Counted from the first letter of the stretch, positions 1-5,971 are shown. The stretch: DNA of 6,556 nucleotides from an uncultured Collinsella sp. (GCA_900556285.1 USOF01000069.1:1-6556), one strand, 5' to 3'. Notes: generated by a model not told the origin, from the sequence alone. Program-made: numbers and translations.

Positions 1-1248
1 GGTCTGGATCGCGGTCACGGCCTCGAGCGAGACGCCCGCGAACGGCTTGCCGTCCAGATCGCCAAACTCGCCGGCCATCTGACTAAAGCGCTCGTAGCCA
101 CCGGGCTTGAGCACGTCGGTCGCCAGGGTGACGGGCCAAATGCCGGCATCGTACAGGGCGCGGATGTTGTAGACCGTGGCGCCGCCGGAGTAGCTGATGC
201 GCAGCTTGCCATCGAACTGCTCGGTAATGCGGCGAGCAGCCTCGATGGTCAGCGAGAACAGCGAACGGCCGGACATGTACATCTCGGTGGAAGGTAGCTC
301 GTTCCTGGTCACGTCGACGGGGAACGTGTTGGTCAGCTTGACGCCAAACTCCAGGCCGCGCTCGGCGCACAGGGCAATCAGGCGCTCGAACATGGGCACG
401 GCGTCGGCCCACTGCAGGTCCTCGCGGAAGTGCGTGTCATCGAAGACGATGTAGTCAAAGCCCAGCTCGTTGAGGCGCTGGCGGGCAAACTCATAGCCCA
501 GCAGCGTGGGGTTGCACTTGATGTAGGTGTTGAGGCCCTTCTCGGTGATGAGGTAGGTCGCGATGCGCTCGATCTCGGCCGGCGGGCAGCCGTGCAGGGT
601 GGACTCCGTGATGGAGTTGGACACGCGCGCCGGGATGGATTCGACAAATGCGGCGTCGACATGCTCAAACTTGTCCAGGTTGGCAAGCGCCCATGCGCGG
701 CACTCATTCCAGACGTCAGAGCCGCTGGCGTCCTTCATGCCCTCGATGTAGGCATCGACCTTGGGGCTCTTGATGCCTTCCAGGTCATAGCCCACGGACA
801 TGTTAAAGACAAAGCCGTCCGGGCTGCCCAGGCCGTACTCGCGAGCGATCAGGTGGCAGGCAAACCATGCCTTCACGTACTCGGCAAAGGCCTGCGGAAC
901 CTCGAGCTCGGTCGACCACTCGCAGTTGTAGCACTCGTCCTGCGCCACGATGCAGGGCTTGTTGACGCACTTGGAGAGCTCCTCGCCGTCCATAACCTGA
1001 ACGGTCTTGAGCTCAAAGAAGCGGGAGCCGGCCACGTAGGATGCCACGATGTTCTGGGCAAGCTGCGTGTTGGGGCCGGCGGCCGGGCCAAACGGAGTCT
1101 CGATGCGCTCGTCAAAAATGGGAAGCGCACCCTCCTGGTTGGTCGTGACCATCTTGCGCACGCCAAAGACGGCGCCCTGAGTCTTTTGCTCCTCGATGAT
1201 CCAGTTCATCAGCTGCGAAAACGGGATCGGCCTCATGATGTCGCTCAT
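1..1248 (-). CDS. ygfK: YgfK-type oxidoreductase, N-terminal part (C-terminus beyond window)
   Basis: An open frame of 416 codons without a stop runs off the left edge; E. coli YgfK is about 1030 residues, so roughly the first 40 percent is present. The start ATG (1248-1246) follows GAGGAG at a 6-nt spacing. The N-terminus MSDIMRPIPF nearly copies that of E. coli YgfK. Shared blocks include TPFGPAAGPNTQLAQNI (51-67), FELKTVQ (78-84), FNMSVGYDLEGIK (148-160), LHGCPP (218-223), NPTLLGY (246-252), GVKLTNT (302-308), SYSGG (352-356) and ATDVLKPGGY (376-385). This part is the dihydroorotate-dehydrogenase-like flavin barrel; the Fe-S and GltD-like FAD/NAD parts of the family lie outside the window. 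The family was named putative selenate reductase, but newer work ties it to anaerobic purine/uric-acid breakdown, probably as a reductase. It lies 148 nt downstream of ssnA on the same strand. Family assignment is secure; the exact reaction is not shown by the sequence. Confidence 0.95.
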   Translation of the reverse strand, partial: MSDIMRPIPFSQLMNWIIEEQKTQGAVFGVRKMVTTNQEGALPIFDERIETPFGPAAGPNTQLAQNIVASYVAGSRFFELKTVQVMDGEELSKCVNKPCIVAQDECYNCEWSTELEVPQAFAEYVKAWFACHLIAREYGLGSPDGFVFNMSVGYDLEGIKSPKVDAYIEGMKDASGSDVWNECRAWALANLDKFEHVDAAFVESIPARVSNSITESTLHGCPPAEIERIATYLITEKGLNTYIKCNPTLLGYEFARQRLNELGFDYIVFDDTHFREDLQWADAVPMFERLIALCAERGLEFGVKLTNTFPVDVTRNELPSTEMYMSGRSLFSLTIEAARRITEQFDGKLRISYSGGATVYNIRALYDAGIWPVTLATDVLKPGGYERFSQMAGEFGDLDGKPFAGVSLEAVTAIQT

Positions 1249-1348
1249 AATGAGCTCCTCTCTGTAACGCCCGGCGAGACCGCGCGACGGGCGCAAATAC
1301 GGTGTAGCGCTAGCACAGCGCCGGCGACCCCGCGGAGGCCGCCTATGC

Positions 1349-1380
1349 GCGCGCCGGATGCGGCGAAACATCCGACGCGC
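1349..1380 (-). other. GC-rich hairpin between ssnA and ygfK
   Basis: Arms 1349-1360 and 1369-1380 are 12 nt each and pair with one C-A mismatch (1354/1375); the loop is 8 nt and reads TTTCGCCG in the transcript. The hairpin begins exactly 16 nt after the ssnA stop codon. No U-run follows, so it is not a classical intrinsic terminator. A 3'-end stabiliser, a processing site, or a U-less or Rho-assisted attenuator would fit. Its geometry and loop core match the hairpin behind the permease gene (2899-2930). The rest of this 148-nt gap holds a weaker inverted pair, GGCGC/GCGCC (1290-1294/1318-1322), around the palindrome TAGCGCTA (1305-1312), then the ygfK ribosome binding site. Confidence 0.6.
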
Positions 1381-1396
1381 GTGAATCTACTTGTAA

Positions 1397-2752
1397 TTAG
1401 TAGGCGCGATCGTTGAGCGTGCTCCAGAGCTTCTTGGACTCAGCCATGGTCCACGCATTGATCTTTTCCTCATCAATGCCAACGAACTCGCGATCCTTGT
1501 ACAGGACGCGGCCGTTGATGATGGTGGTGCGGCAGTTTTTGCCCATCATGCCAAAGAGCATGTGGCCGTCGATGTTCTCCTCGCTCAGCGGCGTAAAGGG
1601 CTTGTAGTCCATGACGATGACGTCGGCGGCAGCGCCGGCCTCGAGCACACCGAGCTTGCGATCGAAGTACTTGCTCGCCATCTTGGCGTTGTTCTCGAAC
1701 AGCATCGTCATGGCCTCGCACCAGCCCACGTTGGGCATGGCGGCGTTGTGACGCTGAATGATCAGGAAGACCTTGAGGCTCTCGAGCATATCGTGGGTGT
1801 AGGCGTCGGTGCCCATGCACACGGGAATGCCGCGGCGGAAGAACTCGAGCACGGGGGCGCAGCCTACGGCGTTGCCCATATTGGATTCGGGGTTGTTGAC
1901 GAGCCAGGTGCCGGACTCCTTGACGATATCCATCTCGGCAGGCGTCACGTGGATGCAGTGGCCCAGCATGGTGTCGGGACCCAGCAGGTTGTGCTGCAGC
2001 AGGCGCTCGACGGGACTGATGCCGCCGCGGTTGAGGCGGGAATCCCACACGTCGTTCATGCCCTCGCACACATGGATGTGGAAGCCGGTCAGGCCGTTGT
2101 TGGCCTCGGCCATCTTATCCATGGTCTCGTCCGAAAGCGTAAAGGTGGCATGTCCGCCAAACATGGCGGCGATCATGTGGTTGTCGTTATCGCGACGCTC
2201 CTTGGCGGCCCACTGGGCAAACTCGGCGTTCTCGGCAATGGCCTGGTCGCACTTTTCCTGGCCGCGGCGATCGGAGACCTCGTAGCACAGGCACGAACGC
2301 ATGCCCAGCTCCTGAGCTGCGTCCTTAATGGTAAAGAGGCTACCCGGGATCTCACAGAAGCTCGCATGGTGATCGAAGATCGTGGTGACGCCATCGCGAA
2401 TGGAGTCCAAAATCGTGGCACAGGCGCTTGCCTTGGTGCCGTCGAGCGTCAGGTTGTCGTCGATCTTCCACCACTGCTGCTCAAGATTCTCCAGGAAGTT
2501 GGTGGGATTGCAGCCCTTAATGGCAAGGCCGCGCGCCAGACCCGAGTAGATGTGGGTGTGGCAGTTGATAAGTCCGGGCATGATGAGGTTGCCCTGGGCG
2601 TCGACGTACTCGGCATCCGGGTACTTGGCCTTGAGCTCGCACTCGGGGCCCACTTCGACGATCGTATCTCCGTCAATGGCGACCGCACCGTTTGGAATGA
2701 ACGGGGTCTGAGCGTTGCGAGTAAAGACGGAACCGTTAGCGACCAGAAGCAT
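1397..2752 (-). CDS. ssnA: SsnA-type aminohydrolase (amidohydrolase superfamily)
   Basis: A complete protein of 451 residues, close to the E. coli SsnA length. The family is metal-dependent, related to chlorohydrolase/guanine-deaminase-type amidohydrolases, and cytosolic. Visible metal and catalytic positions are HTH (65-67) in PGLINCHTHIYSGLARG, DHHAS (127-131), HIHVCEG (225-231), GHCIH (264-268) and the aspartate of MGTDAYTHDM (D316). The HTHIYSGLARG and DHHAS blocks match E. coli SsnA closely. The ATG at 2752 is chosen because GGGAG lies 5 nt upstream and the protein then begins MLLVANGSV; the in-frame ATG at 2770 has no ribosome binding site. It sits 194 nt downstream of the permease and 148 nt upstream of ygfK, all on one strand. 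ssnA accompanies ygfK in E. coli and in gut-bacterial purine-degradation clusters, where a ring-opening hydrolysis is the likely role. A plain guanine deaminase is less likely given the motif match and the ygfK neighbour. Confidence 0.93.
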   Translation of the reverse strand: MLLVANGSVFTRNAQTPFIPNGAVAIDGDTIVEVGPECELKAKYPDAEYVDAQGNLIMPGLINCHTHIYSGLARGLAIKGCNPTNFLENLEQQWWKIDDNLTLDGTKASACATILDSIRDGVTTIFDHHASFCEIPGSLFTIKDAAQELGMRSCLCYEVSDRRGQEKCDQAIAENAEFAQWAAKERRDNDNHMIAAMFGGHATFTLSDETMDKMAEANNGLTGFHIHVCEGMNDVWDSRLNRGGISPVERLLQHNLLGPDTMLGHCIHVTPAEMDIVKESGTWLVNNPESNMGNAVGCAPVLEFFRRGIPVCMGTDAYTHDMLESLKVFLIIQRHNAAMPNVGWCEAMTMLFENNAKMASKYFDRKLGVLEAGAAADVIVMDYKPFTPLSEENIDGHMLFGMMGKNCRTTIINGRVLYKDREFVGIDEEKINAWTMAESKKLWSTLNDRAY

Positions 2753-2830
2753 GGATGCTCCCTTCAACATCAGGGGCGGGGTTTGACACCTCTGACATGG
2801 CGGAGTGCGAAGCGCCGGCCTACACCGGAA

Positions 2831-2878
2831 ACGGGCCCTCTCCCGTCAACGCTTCACCAAAGGGACAACCCTTTGAAG
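2831..2878 (-). other. Structured leader upstream of ssnA
   Basis: Two inverted pairs lie between the permease hairpin and the ssnA start. CTTC+AAAGGG (2852-2864, with three unpaired bases at 2856-2858) pairs with CCCTTTGAAG (2869-2878) around a 4-nt loop. ACGGG (2831-2835) pairs with CCCGT (2842-2846) around 6 nt. With the hairpin at 2899-2930, about half of this 194-nt gap can fold. No known riboswitch consensus was recognised. A TTGACG at 2849-2844 resembles a -35 box but has no convincing -10 partner. The leader may be cis-acting RNA or simply a processed spacer. Confidence 0.35.
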
Positions 2879-2898
2879 TGCGGCTTGGCGCCGCGTGA

Positions 2899-2930
2899 CG
2901 TCGGCGGACGAGGCGATGCGTCCGCCGACG
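2899..2930 (-). other. Perfect GC-rich hairpin behind the permease gene
   Basis: Arms 2899-2910 and 2919-2930 are perfect 12-nt reverse complements (CGTCGGCGGACG / CGTCCGCCGACG) around an 8-nt loop that reads CATCGCCT in the transcript. It starts exactly 16 nt after the permease stop codon and lacks a U-tract. Loop length, distance from the stop and the loop core TCGCC at loop positions 3-7 are the same as in the hairpin after ssnA. It is probably a 3'-end or attenuation element that lets permease mRNA accumulate separately from ssnA-ygfK; that role is inferred. Confidence 0.65.
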
Positions 2931-2946
2931 AATAGCACCGAATTGG

Positions 2947-4341
2947 TTACTTCTTGCTCTCGGGCAAGACCAGATCCACGGCAGCGTCCTTGGCGGCATC
3001 GATGTGCTGAGCCACGACCGGCGTCTGCGGGAGGATCAGGTTAAGGACAATGGCCATGATGGCGGTGGGGGTCACGGCATTGGAGCCGATGACGGTGGAC
3101 ACCCAGGCAGGCATACCCTCGCCGGCAAGGCAACCGCTGGCCATCCAGATACCCAGGCCAAAGACGACGGAGGTGCCGACGATGGTGGTAGTGCGCTGCG
3201 TGAGGCCCTCGCGGGTGAACATGCGCACGCCGTTCATAGTGATGGTGCCAAAGACGCCGACGGTCGCGCCGCCGATGACGGGCTGCGGGATAGCGGAAAG
3301 GACAGCAGAGAGCTGCGGGAACAGACCGGCGATGGCAAAGACGGCCGCGATGATCACAAAGACCCACTTGTTGACGACCTTGTTGGAGCAGATGATGCCC
3401 ACGTTCTGGCCAAGGGCGCTGGTGGGAAGACCGCCCAGCAGGCCGCCGACCATAGAGGTGAGGCCCTGGGACACGATAGCGCCGGAGAGCTCGCGCTCGG
3501 TGGGCATACGGTCGATGGAGCCCAGGCAGGCGGCGGAGACGTCACCGATAACCTGGATGGCAACCATGGGGAACACGACGGCGAGGGTAATGCAGACCTC
3601 GGGATCAAACTCGAGCGCGTAGGGCATGAGCTTGGGAAGGGCGAAGACCTGAGCGGTGGCGACGCTGGAGAAGTCGATCATGCCAAAGGGGATCGAAACG
3701 ATCATGCCGACGATCATGCCAAAGAACACGGATCCCAGCTTGAGCGTGCCCTTGCCAAAGTTGGCGAGCGCAAAGACCACGGCAAAGGTGATAAGAGCAA
3801 CGCACCAGGCCTGCGGGGTGCCCCACAGCGGCGTGCCCATGCCACCGGCCATGTACTTGACGGCCGTGGGATAGAGAGAGACGCCAATGGAGAAGATGAC
3901 CGTACCGGTCACGACGGGCGGGAACAGCCACTTGATCTTGCTGTAAGCCAGACCAAAGAGGACCGCGACGGCGCCGCCGACGATCTCGCCGCCCAGCAGC
4001 GCACCAAAGCTAAAGCCCGAGGCACCCATGGCCTGCAGGGCCGGCAGGAACGCGAACGAAACGCCCATGACGATGGGCAGACCGCCGCCGATGCGACGGA
4101 AGGGAGCGAAGGCCTGAAGGGCCGTATCGATTGCCGAAAGAATGAGCGCGACCTGGATGATGTCGGTGCTCTGCTGGCTATTAAAGCCGTAGACGCCGGC
4201 CATGATGACCGCCGGGGTAATGATGCCGGCAAACGATGCCAGTACGTGCTGAAGGGCACACGGGATCATTTCCTTAACGGGAGGCATGCCTTCGCGAGTG
4301 AACAGGGCTTCAGTGCCGTTCGTAACCGTCTCCTGGGTCAT
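2947..4341 (-). CDS. NCS2-family nucleobase (xanthine/uracil/urate-type) permease
   Basis: A 464-residue integral membrane protein of the nucleobase:cation symporter-2 family, of usual length and with about a dozen hydrophobic segments expected. Recognisable landmarks are ALQHVLASFAG (29-39; conserved Gln-His in TM1), FRRIGGGLPIVMG near 81-93, the TM8 region VAIQVIGDVSAA (260-271), and the nucleobase-transporter signature region QNVGIICSNK (312-321). The ATG at 4341 is preferred: GGTGG lies about 5 nt upstream, and the earlier in-frame ATG at 4428 would add a charged 29-residue extension unlike the family. The position usually held by Glu in TM8 is Gln (Q263), while the Asp four residues later (D267) is kept. 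The Thr of the signature is Asn (N320). By context with ssnA and ygfK a purine such as xanthine or urate is the likely substrate, but these changes leave specificity open. It is the first gene of the minus-strand cluster, behind the promoter at 4429-4457. Confidence 0.93.
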   Translation of the reverse strand: MTQETVTNGTEALFTREGMPPVKEMIPCALQHVLASFAGIITPAVIMAGVYGFNSQQSTDIIQVALILSAIDTALQAFAPFRRIGGGLPIVMGVSFAFLPALQAMGASGFSFGALLGGEIVGGAVAVLFGLAYSKIKWLFPPVVTGTVIFSIGVSLYPTAVKYMAGGMGTPLWGTPQAWCVALITFAVVFALANFGKGTLKLGSVFFGMIVGMIVSIPFGMIDFSSVATAQVFALPKLMPYALEFDPEVCITLAVVFPMVAIQVIGDVSAACLGSIDRMPTERELSGAIVSQGLTSMVGGLLGGLPTSALGQNVGIICSNKVVNKWVFVIIAAVFAIAGLFPQLSAVLSAIPQPVIGGATVGVFGTITMNGVRMFTREGLTQRTTTIVGTSVVFGLGIWMASGCLAGEGMPAWVSTVIGSNAVTPTAIMAIVLNLILPQTPVVAQHIDAAKDAAVDLVLPESKK

Positions 4342-4428
4342 TTGACCACCAATCCTCGAAATAGTTGTTTTCGCATCTAACGCTCTATTGTGACGCAGTG
4401 CGGGGTTGAGGTTGTGCCTTCGTTGCAT

Positions 4429-4457
4429 ATCGTATTAAAGATGATTCTCATTCTCAA
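4429..4457 (-). promoter_or_regulatory. Predicted promoter of the permease-ssnA-ygfK cluster
   Basis: On the minus strand, TTGAGA (4457-4452; five of six to TTGACA) is followed after exactly 17 nt by TACGAT (4434-4429; four of six to TATAAT). Transcription would begin near 4422, giving a leader of about 80 nt before the permease ATG at 4341. The surrounding AT-rich stretch contrasts with the GC-rich genes. No known riboswitch was recognised in the leader. Confidence 0.6.
4442..4456. promoter_or_regulatory. Fur-like box overlapping the permease -35
   Basis: TGATTCTCATTCTCA agrees at 11 of 14 informative positions with the 7-1-7 Fur-family consensus TGATAATNATTATCA, and it contains a tandem ATTCTC repeat. 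It covers most of the predicted -35 box, where a repressor could block RNA polymerase. Only the match and the position are seen; the identity of the binding protein is a guess. Confidence 0.3.
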
Positions 4458-4469
4458 TAATAATTTTTT

Positions 4470-4499
4470 GTTATCAGACTATTCTTAAGCTGAGATAAC
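4470..4499. promoter_or_regulatory. Inverted repeat GTTATC-N18-GATAAC in the divergent region
   Basis: GTTATC (4470-4475) and GATAAC (4494-4499) are perfect 6-nt inverted copies 18 nt apart. Their centres are two and a bit helical turns apart, which suits a dimeric DNA-binding protein. The repeat lies between the permease promoter and the regulator gene, so it is a candidate operator for the divergently encoded YheO-type regulator. Six-base arms can arise by chance in AT-rich DNA. Confidence 0.3.
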
Positions 4500-4510
4500 G
4501 AATTTCCGCA

Positions 4511-4559
4511 GGTCAGGAAAGTGTCCGGTCAAAATAGCATCTAACTTTTCTTTTGGTCA
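4511..4559 (+). promoter_or_regulatory. GGTCA direct repeats upstream of the regulator
   Basis: GGTCA occurs at 4511-4515, 4527-4531 and 4555-4559, the last two as GGTCAA. A 9-nt word, GCATCTAAC, also occurs twice on the same strand, at 4373-4381 and 4537-4545, flanking the divergent region. These are possible protein-binding sites. No convincing plus-strand -35/-10 pair was found for the regulator in 4440-4690. Confidence 0.22.
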
Positions 4560-4681
4560 ACCGTTTACCGCCAAATTCCTACCGTTCGTCTGTATTACGC
4601 AATGTACCTGCGAATATACGAGATGACGAACAGCGTGTTACCATGAGAAAAAATTGTTATGAACATTTTCGATTTCACCCC

Positions 4682-4687
4682 AAGGAG
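4682..4687 (+). promoter_or_regulatory. Shine-Dalgarno site fixing a GTG start for the regulator
   Basis: AAGGAG lies 6 nt before GTG at 4694. Upstream in-frame starts (TTG 4553, ATG 4643) have no such site and would translate AT-rich codons unlike the rest of the gene. This decides the start. Confidence 0.8.
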
Positions 4688-4693
4688 TTGCCC

Positions 4694-5350
4694 GTGAACG
4701 AGACCGTACGTCGCTTTTTGCCGATGGTCGATTTCCTGGAGCAGATACTCGGCAAAAACAGCGAAATCGTGCTGCACGATTTCTCGGATCCCGACCACGC
4801 CATCGTCGATATTCGCAACGGCATCGTGAGCGGCCGCAAGGTCGGCGGTCCCGCCACCGATCTGGCACTCAAGATCATGCACGACGCCAAGTATCGCGAC
4901 CTGCCGTTTATTACGGGCTATGAGGGGCGCGGCGCCGGTGGCAAGACGTTGGAGTCCGCGACGTTCTTTATCCGCGAGAATGACGAGATCGTCGGTATGC
5001 TCTGCGTCAACACCGACCTCTCGACTGTGCGCTCCATCAACGCCATGGCGCAGCAGCTCATGTCGTGCTTCGACGCTGTGCCAAGGCAGGCGGAGCCTGC
5101 GTCTATCGAAGTCGAAAGTCTTTCGGAGTCTACACAGGAGCTCATCGACCGCAGCATTGCCGAGTTGCTGAGCGCGCGCGGGCTGGATGTAGCGTCACTT
5201 GGTCAGAGCGACCGCGTGGACGTCATTCGCCACCTCAACGGCAACGGGGTGTTCATGCTCAAGGGCGCCATTGCCTGCGCTGCCGCCGCGCTTGGAATCT
5301 CTGAGCCCAGCGTCTACCGCTATCTGCAAAAGGTCCGCAAGGAGGGCTAA
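4694..5350 (+). CDS. YheO/DauR-type transcriptional regulator (PAS-like + HTH)
   Basis: A protein of 218 residues from a GTG start with a strong AAGGAG site. Residues 1 to about 115 match the YheO-type PAS-like domain: FLPMVDFLEQILGKNSEIVLHDF (8-30), DIRNGIVSGRKVGGPATDLAL (39-59) and a core IVGMLCVNTDL (99-109). A variable linker follows. The C-terminal helix-turn-helix (about 150-215) contains DRVDVIRHLNGNGVFMLKGA and the likely recognition helix ISEPSVYRYLQ (202-212). E. coli YheO and Pseudomonas DauR share this architecture. It is cytosolic and DNA-binding; the PAS part probably senses a small ligand. Divergent placement from the permease gene suggests that it controls the purine cluster, with a purine or pathway intermediate as a plausible effector (inferred). 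An ATG at 4643 would add 17 residues and cannot be fully excluded. Confidence 0.9.
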   Translation: MNETVRRFLPMVDFLEQILGKNSEIVLHDFSDPDHAIVDIRNGIVSGRKVGGPATDLALKIMHDAKYRDLPFITGYEGRGAGGKTLESATFFIRENDEIVGMLCVNTDLSTVRSINAMAQQLMSCFDAVPRQAEPASIEVESLSESTQELIDRSIAELLSARGLDVASLGQSDRVDVIRHLNGNGVFMLKGAIACAAAALGISEPSVYRYLQKVRKEG

Positions 5351-5364
5351 CCCACTGATCCCTT

Positions 5365-5392
5365 GGGGACGGTGGAAAACGGATCATTTTTG
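5365..5392 (+). repeat. Single copy of the dispersed 28-nt repeat
   Basis: This 28-nt segment begins GGGGACGG and ends GGATCATTTTTG, 14 nt after the regulator stop codon. It matches the right arm of the inverted repeat at 6099-6126 at 25 of 28 positions. Similarity continues weakly on both sides (GATCC before it, GCAA after it). No facing second arm is present here, so it is a lone or decayed unit. Confidence 0.75.
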
Positions 5393-5406
5393 TCGCAACG
5401 CTTAAC

Positions 5407-5445
5407 AAAAGACCCTGCAGCTCGCACGCGCTGCAGGGTCTTTTT
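5407..5445. terminator. Bidirectional intrinsic terminator between convergent genes
   Basis: Arms 5407-5421 and 5430-5444 are perfect 15-nt reverse complements with core GACCCTGCAGC / GCTGCAGGGTC, around an 8-nt loop. A run of five T (5441-5445) follows on the plus strand, and four T (complement of 5407-5410) on the minus strand. It ends the regulator transcript from the left and the ridA transcript from the right. Confidence 0.93.
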
Positions 5446-5474
5446 GCATGTCATGTTTAGTTGTTGTCAACGCC

Positions 5475-5852
5475 TTAGAGGGCGGCGATGACCTCGATCT
5501 CGACCAGACCGCCAGCCGGAAGGGCGGCAACCTGGAAGGCGCTGCGCGCGGGGAACGGAGCCTCGAACTTGGAGGCGTAGATCTCGTTCACGGCGGCGAA
5601 GTCGGCGATGTCGGCCAGGTAGACCGTGGTCTTGACGACATCGGCAAACGTGGCGCCGGCAGCGGTCAGCAGGGCCTCGACGTTAGCAAGGGACTGCTTA
5701 GCCTGGGCCTCGACGCCCTCGGGCATCTTGCCGGTTGCAGGGTCAATGCCCAGCTGGCCGGACAGGAACACCATGTTGCCGGTCTGGATACCGGGGGAAT
5801 ACGGGCCGATGGCTGCGGGTGCGTTATCGGAAGACACGACGGTCTTGCTCAT
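5475..5852 (-). CDS. ridA: RidA family enamine/imine deaminase
   Basis: A complete protein of 125 residues, normal for RidA (Rid/YER057c/UK114), a cytosolic trimer that hydrolyses reactive 2-aminoacrylate and related enamines/imines to 2-keto acids plus ammonia. The active-site residues known from E. coli RidA are in place: Tyr17 in AIGPYSPG, Asn89 in AVNEIY, Arg103 in FPARSAF, and Glu120 in VEIEVIA. This points to the RidA subgroup with true deaminase activity. The ATG at 5852 follows AAGGAG at a good distance; an earlier in-frame ATG at 5912 would add a 20-residue Arg/Ser-rich extension without family support. It has its own promoter and shares a terminator with the convergent regulator. 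Near a purine cluster it could quench 2-aminoacrylate from a diaminopropionate ammonia-lyase, but it is also a general housekeeping gene. Confidence 0.96.
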   Translation of the reverse strand: MSKTVVSSDNAPAAIGPYSPGIQTGNMVFLSGQLGIDPATGKMPEGVEAQAKQSLANVEALLTAAGATFADVVKTTVYLADIADFAAVNEIYASKFEAPFPARSAFQVAALPAGGLVEIEVIAAL

Positions 5853-5941
5853 GTTTTTCTCCTTACGATCAGATAGAGAGCGTGAGCGCGGCGTTCGCAC
5901 CGGGAGGCACAATTCGGTCTGAACACCGCGCTTGATTTGGG

Positions 5942-5970
5942 ATAGTACTCAAGGTTTCCGCGCGATGCAA
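5942..5970 (-). promoter_or_regulatory. Predicted ridA promoter
   Basis: On the minus strand, TTGCAT (5970-5965) is followed after 17 nt by TACTAT (5947-5942; four of six to TATAAT). Initiation near 5935 would give a leader of about 80 nt. The -35 match is only fair. Confidence 0.45.
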
Positions 5971-5971
5971 G

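Noticed and set aside
430..1416. 328-codon plus-strand open frame opposite ygfK
   Set aside because: It lies antisense to the clearly recognised ygfK, has low-complexity Ala/Leu/Val/Asp content and no family resemblance; long antisense frames are expected from GC-rich codon usage.
1562..2935. 457-codon plus-strand open frame opposite ssnA
   Set aside because: Its length mirrors ssnA only because third-position GC suppresses stops on the other strand. The product is Gly/Val/His-rich with no recognisable domain, and ssnA has intact catalytic motifs.
3004..4380. 458-codon plus-strand open frame opposite the permease
   Set aside because: The product is extremely rich in Asp, Gly, His and Lys, the mirror of membrane-segment codons, with no known fold. 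The permease on the minus strand is certain.
4342..4428. 29-residue N-terminal extension of the permease from ATG 4428
   Set aside because: Charged and His/Arg-rich, not seen in NCS2 permeases; it would overlap the predicted leader and -10 region. ATG 4341 has a GGTGG ribosome site.
4553..4693. N-terminal extension of the regulator from TTG 4553 or ATG 4643
   Set aside because: AT-rich codons unlike the gene body, no Shine-Dalgarno site, and no family similarity before the GTG at 4694, which has an ideal AAGGAG site.
5448..5876. 142-codon plus-strand open frame opposite ridA
   Set aside because: Antisense shadow of a well-conserved gene, with no ribosome site or family match.
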